64,000 nucleotides of DNA from Spirodela intermedia (lineage: Eukaryota > Streptophyta > Magnoliopsida > Alismatales > Araceae): the NCBI GenBank assembly GCA_902729315.2, contig LR746268.1, forward strand, positions 8,811,005 to 8,875,004, written 5' to 3'. Positions 12,357-25,330 of the stretch are shown here, one piece after another. A program made the position numbers and the translations under genes. The number at the start of each line of letters is the position of its first letter. Positions within the stretch are counted from its first letter, which is position 1. The notes beneath the pieces are model-generated. The model ran no database searches. It was not told the DNA's origin and saw only the letters and a program-made list of their open reading frames with translations.

Positions 12357-12548
12357 GAGGATCTTTACCTTTCTGATTCCTATTTGCTCCAAAATAATTT
12401 TAAAAATCCCAACAATTTTTCAAGGAATAAAAAGAGAGGGAGGGAATCGCCCTCAGGGCTCCATCTTCTTCTTCCTCCTTCGTCCTTCCTCCTCACCGAA
12501 GAAGAGGAAGAAGAAGGCTCTGTCTGTACAGCAGGTTCGACCTGTCAA

Positions 12549-15500
12549 TCACTGTGGGGGCTGACGAGAGCTCCTCCGGTCGGGTCCTTCGACTTCTCTG
12601 AAGCGCCGCTCCCAGTCGCGGGCCTCCAAGTCCTCGCCGGCGAAGTCCTCCTCCGTGCTGTAGACGATCTTCTCCGGCCCGATGATGGTCCTCCGGGCCA
12701 TGTCCCGCGCGCTCAGAAGCTGGGAAGAGAAAGAGGAAGCAGCAGTTGATGATCGATTGGTCGACTGATGGGGATTGGATCTGATGAAGAAACAGAGGTA
12801 CGGAGTTGGAACTCGTGAGGATTTTCCACTCACCTTCCGCCGGAGAGAGGGGTCGGGGGACTCGAGAGCTTGAGCTCTCTGCTTCCTCGCGGCGTTCCTC
12901 AGCTCGATCTGGGCGTTCTTCCCCCGAAGAAGAAACCAGCGAAACAGAGGGATCGCGAAGAACGAGGCCGCATATACCTGCGCCATGGATCGCCATCCGG
13001 CGCAGTAAACAAACTCTCCAATCACCAGAAACAGAAGGATTCTCCCAAAGAAATTCGCAACATTTGCATGGTATTGCCTGAGAAACCCTCTTCTTTTCTT
13101 TCTTTTTACTTTATTTGGATCCAAAAGATTTTTCGAGATAACATTGGTTAATTATTTTTCATAAATTCCCGGGGGCTGTGGCAGGCCAATATTTAAAAAA
13201 TAAATAATTAATTAAGCTAACTCTGCATGACAATAAGAACCTAGGGTGGGATTAAGGTCCTCATGGAATAATCTTTCATGGATAATATGAGGAAAATATC
13301 AGCATACCTGGAGCAGAGGAAATATGTCACCCACGAAGGAGATGAGCCCCGCAGGCCTGACTGCAGTACCCCTTCAGGTTAAGATGGCATGGTGTGAGCA
13401 TGAAAAAAAAAAAATCCCAAGAAAAGAAGAAGAAAAAGAGCTAGAGAAAGCGCGATGAAGAATAAATGGCCTACTTCAGTATCGTGCCAAGAACGATGAC
13501 CCCAAAAAGATTGAGCCCCCCAAGACCGACCACCATCGCTCTCTCTGAGGTCCCTGTTTTGCTGGAAAATTCAAGATATAAACACAGATATCAAGGAACA
13601 TCTCCCGAAAAAAGAAAAAATCCCCTAGAGTAGAATAGGAACATGCCATGGGTTTATGCCTGATCATTGACCTAAGAGACCACACAAATCGAGGAAGCCC
13701 TTCATGCCAAGAAGATTTGATTATTATTAATTATTATTTTTTGGAAGTGATGGGGGGGGGGAATGAAATGAAGGTCAAGCCTCACAGAATGGTAGATGCT
13801 TGAGAGCCTTTCAGTTTAGCAGAAAAAAAAGAAAAGAAAAGATGATAGTAGTCTGCATAATTAAGAATAAATCACGCTGAAGGAATGGCTCATAAAGTAA
13901 TAAAGATCGGGATTACGAGGTAGAAAGATCGGCGTTGGACACGCAAAACATTTCCCTGAGGTTCTGACTCTCGAATGCATGAAAAAGTGTAATATTTTCA
14001 GCATGAATTTTCCACAGCATTAGGTCAAACCAAGCTGAAACGAGGGAGCCACTGCTCTTCCTGGAAGACAATATATTGACGAGAAGGGAGCAAAAAAAAA
14101 AAGAACCTGAAATCCCATCTCTTCTCTTCAAAAAAATTTTTGACCCCATCAACCAAATCAGCCCATCGCCTGCCAACATATTCCTTTCTGCCAACCCTCT
14201 GCGGTGAAGCTGTCCGTTGAAGAGATGGAAATCTATATATAATATTCCCCTACAATGGCAAACAGCATGCAATCAGGGCACTTCATGTATGGGCAAAGAT
14301 GGAATTCTTTTCATGGGACAGGTAACAGTAGGCAGTTTCGTGCACACATCATTCATGGGTGACAGACATCCAGTCACAAGCTGATGGCAGATTTAATAAA
14401 TGTTATATACACTTATAAGTTGAATACATTGCAGAATTATGTTAAAATGAGTAAGATGAAATTGGAGGCGGCTTGGCAACGATCTCACCAGATCATTCAC
14501 TAAATGATGACAAAGTAGTACAATGTTGAGCATGGGCGACGCACCTCTTCATCAACTTCTGGATGTCCATCAAATCGCAATAGCACAGGTAAGACATATG
14601 ATTCATCATTCTGTTCACATTTTAAAAAAACCAGGTCGCATGAGGAAAAATGTATCAAAATTAAATTGATCAAGGAAACAAGAAAAATATGACTATGGCA
14701 TATCAGATTCTATTTTTTTTACAATACATGCAGAGTAACTATACTATTATAATGTGTTTCATATCAATGAATCAGCTGCTTCTGTAGCATTCATTCTTTA
14801 TTCCCTACGGTCAATGACAAAAGAATTGTATGCTCCTGAAGCCTTCACTTCACGGAAGAAACTCACTTAACTGGGGAAAATATGACCCAAGTTTACACAT
14901 ACACTGATCTTAAAATTACAGAAACGTGGGCATGGTGAATAATTATATCTAGAGCGCGGCTCTTGTTGCTTTCGTTTCATAGTATAAGAAATCAAGGCCC
15001 AACATACATGGCGTTCATCTACACTAATGTAATATGACATTTTATCATTCCACTGCAACTCGTGACTCTTTAGTACTAACGTTTTGCGCTTTATTATGAA
15101 GAGAAAAGCCAGGCATTGTCTCCATACCAGACTCTCATCTGTGGTGACATCAAGATAGGGAGCAAGCTCTTCTCCGGTGACAACTCCCCCGTTTGAAGCT
15201 ATGTACTCTCCTATCTGCCAAGTCACGTACCCCAGAGTAGAATCAGATTGCAAAATAGGTCAATACAATGCAGCCTAAATAACGACCGAGAAGAAAGTCA
15301 ATGATTGATACAGCATGTTGCAGTCTCTTTCTGTTGAGGAAAATGAGCAGGCACCATAACTTCTTTCAAGATATGTAACAAACATGAATCTCAAGATCTG
15401 CTTTGTGCTAGAATCAGAATGTACCATGCTTACAAAGTAAATCTATAGGATACTCAAAATCTAGGGTTCAATGCAGCAGCTATAAGGGGAGCCCAAACTG

Positions 15501-18500
15501 AGATGGTGCCATTAATTGGCGTGATTACTGTGCTAAGTTTAAATTCCCTTTGCAAAATTTCAAAGGAATTACAGAATGGGAGGGTGACTAGGTCGACATA
15601 CAAGCTCTGGTTCTCATATGGAGGTCAACTGATGGGTCAACTGAGATGGGACATACAAGCTGTGGCTCACACATATAGAGGGACCGACCTCAAGCTCTCA
15701 AGCAACCAACACCCATTGGCACAGCCTCCTATTGAAGTAACCAGGGGGTGGTCTCTGGGCAAGGTGTGAGAAAGCTCATTAAGAGTATTGTTAATTTAGT
15801 CAAATTATATATATGCAGATGTGGAAAGGAACGATGCTGGGAATCTAAATTTCTGTAAATAAATTATAGAAATGGATATTTATTCCAGTAAATAAAATTA
15901 TGTTAACTATATGATGTTTTTAATTTAACTTCCACATCAAGAAATCACAAGTATAATATATATATATATATATATCACAAATAAAGAGCAATATTTTCTA
16001 CGTAAAATAATAGTGAGAGCTCTGGTACATTACAAATAAAAATAAAAATAGTGAGAGCAATCAGTTATTTTGCATGCAAAAACAGACCAAATTAGAAATA
16101 TACCAACTTCCATCTTTCTTCTTCAAGCCCTTGATTTGGATCCCCGTCACCAAATACAAATGAAAAAACCTGAAAAAGTATCATTTTTTCACCATGTAAA
16201 AAAAGGTAAAATGGAAATAAGATGAACAAAGAGCAAAACAGAATTGTCTTACAGATTCAATGAAATTCATCCCCTCATTAGTCCTGACTCTTTGCCTTCT
16301 GTAGTAATAAGGATCCCAATACCTGAACAGGGCAATGAAAAAGAAAGGGTAAATTCTAGGTTCTTGCCCAAAATTAAAACGTGAGAAAAATACTAGCAAA
16401 CCACGTTCGGGAGAAAATTCTTCTTTAAAGAATGGCAACCATCTAAGAAGGAGATGGACAGTTTATGCCAAATTTTCACTACCCCTGGATGCTCCAGCAA
16501 CGAACAATGGGCCCATGCACCACCAACATTACTGGATGCATAATCACACCGTCCATTTCCTTAATGGAAAATATGAAATAAAATCCTGATATATTCTCCC
16601 GTTTTCCATGGGTTTCGTTCTCTACCTATTTGCTTCCCCTATTACATCTGGCTTCTTCAACCATACTACTTTCAAGGCACATAATGAATGGAAATTTCGA
16701 TTCAGGAAGACAGTCCGAACTTGTACTTGTACATAACATCTGTACAAAGGCTTCATAGATAAAAGCACTAGACACCAGATTGGTTTAGGCTTTTCTACGG
16801 TTTCAATATCCCGAAAATATATATATATATATATATATATATCTACTCTATGAAGTAGAAGATTTACCAAAATAGATCGGATGGGCGAAAGAAAAGTGCA
16901 AAGTTTGAGTCATATCCTCTCCCACCTCGTCGTCCACGGTTGTCTTCATCACTGTAACAGAAACATGACAAAGACCATAAAACATGTCCAACATTTTATT
17001 CATATTATCCACTTATGCATCAAAGAAAAACTAAAAGCAATGATCATTTCAAAAATAATTATTATAAAATTCAAAAATCAATCTCTCTCTATATTTATAC
17101 ATTTTCTTATATATTCTGTTACATGTTTGATATCACAATCATCCAGTCGATGATATCGTGGAACTAGGTATTTTATGGAATTGTAAATGAACTGAAAATA
17201 TGCTACCTGGTGATTGTTTATTCAATTTATTGCAAAATTCAAATGTGACATTGGCATCAACCAAATGTGCAGTTCTTCAGGAATGTTTACACCCATGCCA
17301 ATTACGAGATAGAAGGATAGAGCGTGATGGTAAAAGAAAAAATATACATAAAATCAGGGCGAGGACAGTGACTTGTTGCACGAACAATATGCTATTTTGC
17401 ATAAATAAAATGGTAATATAGGTATACCTACCTTCTGCTAGAAATAATTGTAATAATTGTTGTGTACACGAGAACAATAGAAGCAATAAGTGCTGTCCCA
17501 AATGATACCCGAATTAAGTACTCGACACCAGCCTGCAGAAAACTGCATGAACTTAATAAAAAAAAAAAGGTCAAATGCAATCAAAATCAAACAGTGTAAC
17601 AGGAAGTACCTTTGATTTTTCGAGAAGAGGTTCGATTTTCATCTTAAAGGACTTGGCAGTTAGCTTTGAACGATAATCCCTCGAGAAAACATAAAGCACA
17701 TCGCCTTCATCTGAAACCTATCAAGACTACATTGGAATAGATTGTATTTATGAAAGAAGAAAACCAAAATGCTACTATCGGTTAAAATGTGTACTGGCGT
17801 GTAAAAACGCGAGCCATCCATTAGATATCATCCACAGTTGCAAAGAGAAGATGTACATACAATAGAATTCAACGCAGCATGAATGGTAATCAATAAGTAA
17901 ATTTATTTACTAGATAGGAAGGAGCTCACTGACATTTCCTCACTCCAAGCCGCAGCATCCAATGTATACATTGGCTAAACTCCATGGTAATGGAAGAACT
18001 ATTATTTCAATTCAGTACCTCCCAATCCAAATAGACACGATATGATACACGTTTTATCACTTTCGCACCCAAAACCTTCGGGAGATGTAATAACCACTAA
18101 CATCTTTAGTCCATGAACGTTTTTTACGATATTTCCCTCATGGGACAACATAAAAAAGTCAAGAAAGTGAGCAGAGACCTTCTGAACAGTCATTGTCTCT
18201 GGCGTAAGGATTGACTGTTGTCACTGAATGCACAAGATTGAACACAATCACATGAAAATAATCAGCAAATTCCAGTGATACGAGGCACAACTAATATGAT
18301 ATCATTTTCAAAATGAAGTACTCGATCAATACATTAGCATCACACATTCATCATTAGATCAGAGAATCATCAAAGAACACAAAATGGGGAAATGGTACCC
18401 AGATCCCAAATTGATCACCTTGCCTCCATAACGAGGGATTCAAGTTATCTACGTCAAAATAACTACCGAAGGATGAACAAAGTAGCATTTACGACCAACA

Positions 18501-19766
18501 TTGCCTAATAATGTCTTCTCCCGTCAATTTTGAGACAGTTTAGGACGTAATCTCGGATGCAAGCAATCCCTGGAGTCTCACTAATCAGCACTGGCCAAAA
18601 CTCCATCTTGTCATCTCATTTTTAATTGGCAGAGGAACTATAGTGTTCACTCTACATACGTAATGTAACACTACTCCAAAAAGTGATGTTGGAGTTTTCT
18701 GACTTGCATGCACGGCAATGGAATGCAGTAAAGATGGCCTCTCAAGAAAGAAATGGTCCAACACCTGTGTTCCTTGTGGACGGCATCCACGCATGGGAAG
18801 CCCAAAATGGCTACAATGTTAATCTGCCAGAAAAATCTCTGAAATCAAAGACATGGTTTAGATGTCTTTGAGTTCTCAATCGATTTAGTTGTTTACCTAG
18901 GTTTCTGTCTCCCCTAACATGAAAACATGCTGATCCGTGCATGCCCCCGCTTTCTTTCTTCAGAATCCAAGGCCTCTGGTATTTTGCGTTTATAACACCC
19001 AGCACTGCTCCACAAGGGGGAAAAAGAACCTTATCTGATCCAATGCACGACTAATATTGTCTCGAACTCTTTCCTAATAATGACGAACAGATATGTACTA
19101 CACACTGAAATCCCTGATATGTAATCAGCCCGGCTGAAGCACAGCCATGGAACACTGAAATTCGAGTCCAACCAGCTAGAAACAAGAGAACGCACTGACG
19201 CGCGGCATATCCACAACATTTTATCCCAACACTGAAAGATTAAAGGCGGTCGGCCACAAGTAATCAACCAGTAATTCGGCGATTGAGAAAAAAATAAACA
19301 AGGAAGATCAGGGGTGTGAGGAATCTACCTCGAGGAAGCCACTCGTATCGGCCGCGAGAGCCTGCAGAGCCCTCTCCGCCTCGCCCAACTTGAGCCCCGC
19401 TCTGCTGGCGACGTCTCCGATGGTGACCCTACCCCCGAAGGAATCCACTGCGCCCATGGCCCGCTCGCGCACGTCCTTGGGCAGCAAATCCGACTCCACC
19501 CGCGCCCCCCCGCTCCCTGGCACCGCCGGGAACTGCACGCTGGCCCTGATCCCCGCTGCCACCGGAATCCTAGGACACCGCCGCCGGAGAGCCGCCGCCG
19601 GCGCCAGCGCCGCTCCCCCGCAGCCCAAGCAGGGGATGCGATGGGACAACAACCCCCGCGGGACTCGCGCCGAGGGGGCGGGCCTCCAGGTGCTGAGCGC
19701 CGGCTTGTGGCACGAACCAGCGCCGCCCCTGCCGGTGGCGGAGAGGCTGGTTGTCAGGGACGCCAT
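12549..19766 (-). CDS. At5g03900-type chloroplast membrane protein, 13 exons
   Basis: Coding exons (5'->3'): 19766-19329, 17717-17610, 17532-17432, 16951-16868, 16322-16253, 16169-16104, 15214-15128, 14610-14545, 14249-14107, 13561-13475, 13371-13308, 12977-12834, 12719-12549. Total 542 residues, in phase throughout. Residues 1-80 are an Ala/Ser/Arg-rich plastid transit peptide. A winged-helix-like segment follows (GGRVTIGDVASRAGLKLGEAERALQ). Next come a membrane span (SFGTALIASIVLVYTTIITI), the YWDPYYYRRQ motif, the GEYIASNGGVVTGEELAPYL repeat of the helix-turn-helix theme, then two more hydrophobic segments (VVGLGGLNLFGVIVLGTIL; VYAASFFAIPLFRWF) and a charged tail. The biochemical role is unknown. 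The family carries an 'iron-sulfur cluster biosynthesis' label in Arabidopsis, but I see no Cys motif supporting it. Exon 11 uses an unusual aag acceptor. Confidence 0.93.
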
Positions 19767-20275
19767 AGCCGGAGGAGGATAGACGCCAGAAGCCGGGAAG
19801 GGTAATGGCGTCTCTCTGCTGCTAAGCCCTTTTTTTTCAAATCGTCGCCCCCATCGGCAGCCCGGTGGAGAGCTCTCCCTCCCCAAAGGGACGTATCTGC
19901 AGATCTTTGGAGCCCTCTCTCTCTCTCTCTTCTCTCTCTCCCCAGTGGTGGAGCTATATCAGCCACAAAGCCCAGTCATTGGCACTCCGTCGTCTCGCTG
20001 CTTATTCCCTTATACAAGCTGATTATCTATTTATTTATTTCATAATTAATTAGAAAATCAAAGTCGGCTGATTTCGGCTGATTTCGGCAGATATCTATCC
20101 CATCGGACGTCTCGAGAGATATTTCGCGGCAAGATTTGGGGAATTTATACGTGATATTTATCCGCCATGAAAATTAAGGGAGGAAAATGCATATTTATTA
20201 ATTATTCCAGCTTTAAATAAGCGATGAAGAGTTTTTTTTTTTCTTATTGGTTTTCTTCCTCTGCGGCCGGAGGGA
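19767..20275. promoter_or_regulatory. Divergent promoter region, At5g03900-type gene / SOUL gene
   Basis: Only 509 bp separate the two start codons, which point away from each other. The left part holds a (CT)n leader tract (19913-19940). The right part has a TTTAAATAA TATA-like string at about 20212-20220, 56 bp before the SOUL ATG. Two copies of 'gctgatttcggc' occur near 20069-20090. A shared promoter is inferred from spacing. Confidence 0.5.
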
Positions 20276-21767
20276 ATGGCGGCGGGGCGCTGCGATCTTC
20301 TCCCCGCGAGCTCCTCCCCGAGGTTCCTCCCCCGCCGGGGGCCCTCCTTGCGCGGGAGGCGCCCCCCGACGGCCATGGCGCTGCCGCCACCGGGCGCCGC
20401 CCCGCGGCGGCGGAGCCCAACGGCGCTGGAGACCCGGGTCTCCCTCGTCGCCGCCCTCGCCGCTCAGACCATCTCCCTCTCCCAGCGAGGTAAAGCCCAG
20501 CGAGAGAGAGAGAGAAAGAGTTTTGAGAGCTCCGAGGACCTGAAAGAAGTCCTCCTTCCTGCGTAGGGCAGCTCTGAGGGAGCTCCTGACGGAGGCCGCC
20601 AAGTACGCCGCACCTTCGCGCAGGTTCGGGGAGCCCCGCAGCCTCGAGGAAGCCCTCATGTCCGGTACCTGTTGGACCTTCGCCCCTTTCCCCTCCTCCT
20701 CCTCCTCCTCCCACTGGCAACGGCTAGTTTATTGACCTCCATCCCCCCTGGCGGCTCCTCCGCAGTTCCCGATTTGGAAACCGTTGACTTCAAGGTTCTG
20801 AAGAGGACGGCCAACTACGAGATCAGAGAAGTCAAGGTATCCGCTTTCTTCTTCTTCTTCTTCTCCTCCTCATTGAAACTCTGTTCTTCCAATACCCGAG
20901 CAGCCGTTCTTCATAGCGGAGACGACGATGCCCGGGAAATCCGGGTTCGACTTCAGCGGCTCGGGGCAGGCGTTCAACGTCTTGGCCGGCTACCTGTTTG
21001 GGAAGGTACGAGAACATGTTAATACCATCAGAGGAAGGAAAAGAAAGAAAGACAAGACCCGCCGCTGACTCCGAGGGTTGACCTTCTCATCTGGTGGTGA
21101 ACCAGAACGCCGCGAGTGAGGAGATGGAGATGACGACGCCAGTTCTTACTAGAAGGGCGCAGTCGGACGGGGAGAGGATGGAAATGACGAACCCAGTCAT
21201 CACAAAGGTGAGCGAGCACTCCCGTCGACCTCATGGCCCATGGGCAAAGATGACCGACCCTTTGGCCCTGTGGCTGACCACCAGCAAGGCGAGGAGGGCG
21301 CCTGGCAGATGTCATTCGTCCTGCCTTCCAAGTACGGCGGAAACCTGCCGCAGCCCAAGGACCCCTCGGTGAGGATAAGGGAGGTGCCCGGGAAGATTGT
21401 AGCCGTTTCAGCCTTCTCCGGTCAGAAAGTCAAACCACATCCATTTCTAGACGAATTCAGGCCTTCATAATCAGACCAAGATACTCATATATGGATCCCA
21501 TTTCGACAGGGCTGGTGACGGACGAAGTGGTCAGAGAGAAGGAGCTGAGACTGAGGGACGCGCTGAGGGGTGAACCAGAGTTTCAGGTGAAAGAGAGTAC
21601 CTCAGTGGAGGTGGCGCAGGTGAGCGGAGACCAATCGCTTCTTCCGAGGAACAAAACAGAGCCGCTGACTTTTCTCTTGCCCCGCTCGATCGCAGTTCAA
21701 CCCGCCGTTCACACTCCCATTCGCCCGCCGGAACGAGGTCTCGCTGGAAGTGGAGAAGAAAGGATGA
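20276..21767 (+). CDS. SOUL-family heme-binding protein, plastid-targeted (At3g10130-like)
   Basis: Eight coding exons: 20276-20489, 20572-20664, 20766-20836, 20904-21005, 21106-21207, 21285-21420, 21510-21619, 21696-21767. They give 299 residues. About 60 N-terminal residues rich in Pro, Arg and Ala look like a transit peptide. The SOUL domain starts at [20 protein letters not shown]. It carries the family signature pieces [34 protein letters not shown] and [10 protein letters not shown], and ends [23 protein letters not shown] proteins bind heme or tetrapyrrole; plastid members are found in plastoglobules. The exons are unusually compact, with introns of 67-102 bp. Another in-frame Met at about 20375 is possible but would shorten the transit peptide. 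Confidence 0.93.
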
Positions 21768-21902
21768 CCCGTCCTCCGCGTTTCTCGGGGACTTGAACAG
21801 AGTATCATGTGAATAGAACACAAATAATAAAGGAACAAAGTAGTTCTTCTCCCATGATCCAAACAGGTCAATCCTCACAACCGGTAACAGTGGTTGACCA
21901 AC

Positions 21903-22933
21903 CTACGGGACAATGAAGGGGACGACCATGGACATGAAGGCGTCGTAGGTGAGCTTCGCAGAACCTGTGCACTGCGGATCCTTCTCCTTGAATCTTTCGG
22001 TCAACCCCTGCAAGTAGGGACCCGAGCAACGAAGCTATAGGTGCAAGCATTGAGGAACAGAAGACGAGTCTTCTGTGAATAGTTATGAGAGATGATGGCA
22101 TGCATGAGGAGAGCTTCTGCGTACCTTTACGATCATCCCACACCTGAGCAGAGAAGAATCTAGGGAACGTCAGGGACGGCCATTCGAAAAGAAATCGCAA
22201 TCAATGCAGCAGTTGAGTCACTTACTCGACAAAGCTATCAAAATTAAGAGCAGCGCCCCCTTGACGGCTACTGCTTTTGTACTTGGACAGGATAACTTGA
22301 ATGACGGAGTCTGGCACAGCGTAGCCTAAACTAAGCAGGGCATCTCGTAGTTCTCTGGAGTCTATTTCTCCACTCCGATCCCCATCAAATCTTTCAAAGG
22401 TGGCCTGCAGGCATCGGAAGAGGAAGCAACGATAAAGACGTTAGGAGATTTGAAGAGACGTTGCAATCTACTAGTGGATGAAGTGTCTTGAGCATCAGCA
22501 TGATAACCATCAGAAGAATCAAGCCTTTAAATGGTTAATAGAACAAACTCGTCGTCATCTAAAGAAAAGGAATCCGGCCGTCAAATCAAATGAAAGCACA
22601 TGCTTACTCGTGGTTCATAGTCGAATGGTGATCCAGCTGATAGAATCACGATAGCTTAAGATGAAGTGCGAGATAATTCCATACCTTCGGCTTCATTGCT
22701 TACATAATACTAAAAAAAAATGACTTTCAGGAAGACAAACGTTGGCTCTTCAAAGTGGCGCCAAGATGAGATCATGTGTGAAAAGGCAGTAGAACAAAGT
22801 TGATGCTAATTTGTAATGGACTTTATTTTCCAAAACCAAAACCACAGATGAGAAACCGGAGAAATCAAGCTCTAAGATTGAATTAATGGGCAGCAGGGTA
22901 TGAGCTCCCATCAGCGCACGCATGTGTCAGGTA

Positions 22934-22984
<51 letters not shown>

Positions 22985-25330
22985 GCATACCCATAAATGC
23001 AAGAGAGGGGGAGAGAGTGGGAGTAATAGCACAATTAACAAGTAAGCAATTTTCTTTCGTCTGTTCTAGTGGGAACGGGGAAGGAAAATCAATATAATTA
23101 TTCAAAACAAACGAATAATTCGAAGTGAGCAGGAGAACAGCAAGCAAAGGCTGCCTTTGACGTAGCAGAAACAACACAAACAGTACCGTCAAAGCATTTC
23201 TCCTCCAATAGATTTTCACAGCCTTTGTTGACTCGTTAAGATTTAAGTCACAGTTATATGGCAACATAATTCAGTTATCCAGGTATTACTATGTAATTTT
23301 CTTCTCGAATTTATGTTTCATACTCTCAAACGTACTTCAGTTCCTGAGCTATATCATTTATTAGGATACACAATTTCAATAGATCTTGGCTTCTAAATAA
23401 ATGTCTACGTCTACTCAAATTAAGTACTATTGTTCTTAACAACATCCTATGGGAAAACGTTCGATTGAACAACCTTGAACCCCATGCCGTATTTGATTGG
23501 CTAATGAACAGTAGTATTGTCTGCAATAGTCACATGAATGAAGCACTAATGACCTCTCTCACAGACGAATTTTGGGAGGCACAATAAAGCATAATGCTCA
23601 TGAACCACAATTATGTCCGGGGTGCTCCTAAAGTAATATTCTTTTAGAGCTGCTCATTTCCAAAAATGTGCATCCCGTTGGAATATATAAATCAAACACT
23701 GTGTCACACACAGAAATGGTCAAATCAAAGGAACATTCAGTTCCTGCAAATATCACAAGCATTTCCAAGGATTCGTTGAGTCACTGGGCATTCTCTGGCC
23801 ATACGAAACCAAAATGGTGTTAAGAAATATTTTACACGCAGATGTGATCAGTTAGTGCGTACACTGCTTTGAAATGACCAGAAAAACTAAACCAAAGTGC
23901 TTTGACAATGCTTCTATAAATGTACAGCCGTACATATTACAGATCCATACTCTGAATATGACTCTTGATATTATTCGTGGCATGACACATGCAATTTCTT
24001 TTGATGAAAGTGCCGGAATGCAGATGCATTCTCACGATGTTACACAGAGATATCCTGATTAATTGTGGTACTTACCCGCCATTTTCCAATACAATCCCAT
24101 ATTGCTGCAAACTCGGTGGGTCCTAGCACAAAACAAAGTGAAAATCAGCCTCAGAGGACTCCATGAAGAATAGAATGTAATAAGGCTGAATAACTTCTTT
24201 CTAAGAAAGTCAGATATATTATCTGACCAAAAAATTGAACACCGTGTCACCAAACGAGTTCTGGATATTAGAAAGAAAGATGAGTGCAAGATAATGTCAG
24301 CAGAACACGCTGCCTGAATAAAACTGATTTTTTTGTTGTCAAATCGAAGAGTAAAAACAATCAGATGGTATCCCATGCATGCAAATAAGATATAGGAAAT
24401 AAGAAGTTCCTGCGAGGTAGAAATGCGAAAAGCCAACCGTAATGTGTCCCAGTGTTCTCCAACAGCAAAATTGACAGTATATCATTAGGCAGTGTTTTTA
24501 ATGATCAGCCAATTACATCTTTAGTCAGTGAATTTCTGATACTCGCAAGGTCGTTAGCGATGCAATTAATAATACACGCGAGGATCAGTATATCACATTA
24601 GCTTGAGCACCCTTTCTCCCACGTCTAGTTTTTCGTTTTGCGTGTGGTTCTCTGATTATTCATCTTTAGGTTGCAATGTTGTGGCGGAAGGTAGTTACTC
24701 CTCATGGCATCTCCATTGCATCCAATCGAGTGTGCCACTCGTAGGGTTATGGAACCAGTAGCATTACCCTACGGTAACAGTACATCCAGTTGCTGTTGTA
24801 ATGTTTTTCAATAAGTTGTTTCACCCCTTCTCCTTTGAATTATGCCGAATCAACATTTTCTACAAGTGGATCCAAGAATAAAATGCGTTCTGCAAGTGCT
24901 CACCGATTTTGGAAGGGAATCTATGGTCCATGAAGAGGAACATGAGCAGGCGAACCGTCCGGAGGCCAAATTTCTGGTTCCCCTGCGACAGAGCGGACTG
25001 CAGCTCCATCTCGTCTATGAAACCACTCCCGTCACGGTCGACAGCCTGGAAGCATTGTATGATCCACGGATGCATCCCCGGCGGGAAATAGCAACCCCCA
25101 CCGACACTGCCGCCACCCGCCCCGGGGACAGCCCCATAGCCGTAGTACGCGCCGGAGGACGCGGCCGGAGATGGCCGTGGAAGCTCGCCGTACGAGAGCC
25201 CCGAAGATGACGACAAGAAACGCTCGAGCTTCTGCTGCTGGGATGGCGATGGCGACTGCTGCTGCTCCGGTGGCAAGGGAGGAGCGGAGGGAGCGTAGCT
25301 CTGCGACGAGTATCTACCGAAGGGCTCCAT
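21903..25330 (-). CDS. CML48: Penta-EF-hand calcium-binding protein, CML48-like
   Basis: Five coding exons: 25330-24904, 24122-24076, 22404-22226, 22143-22125, 22007-21903. The fourth is only 19 nt. Total 258 residues. Residues 1-88 are Pro/Gln/Gly/Tyr-rich and disordered, as in PEF proteins (ALG-2, sorcin, CML48-50). EF-hand 1 is DRDGSGFIDEMEL (98-110) and EF-hand 2 is DGDRSGEIDSREL (165-177); both retain calcium-ligand positions. Later EF-hands are degenerate. The family senses Ca2+ and can dimerise. The ATG chosen is the first in frame; an extra upstream TTG codon is not a likely plant start. A TATAAAA on the minus strand (25367-25373) is only about 37 bp from the ATG, which would leave a very short leader. 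The gene is convergent with SOUL, 135 bp apart. Confidence 0.93.
22937..22983. repeat. (AC)n microsatellite in a CML48-like intron
   Basis: A 47-base AC dinucleotide run inside the 1.67 kb intron between coding exons 2 and 3. Confidence 0.95.

Larger units (their letters stand above)
9957..12548. other. Ferredoxin 5' region
   Basis: Apart from the leader intron, TATA box, G-box and site II elements listed separately, this stretch contains no coding-like frame. The 3' end of the 13-exon gene at 12549 is only about 0.5 kb from the ferredoxin promoter. Confidence 0.5.

Noticed and set aside
12549-13124. A stand-alone 191-codon membrane protein on the minus strand starting MDPNKVKRKK
   Set aside because: A gcgcag acceptor directly before VYAASFFAIPLFRW, the in-phase link to upstream exons, and family alignment show this region is the last two exons of the At5g03900-type gene. 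The apparent N-terminus is intron.
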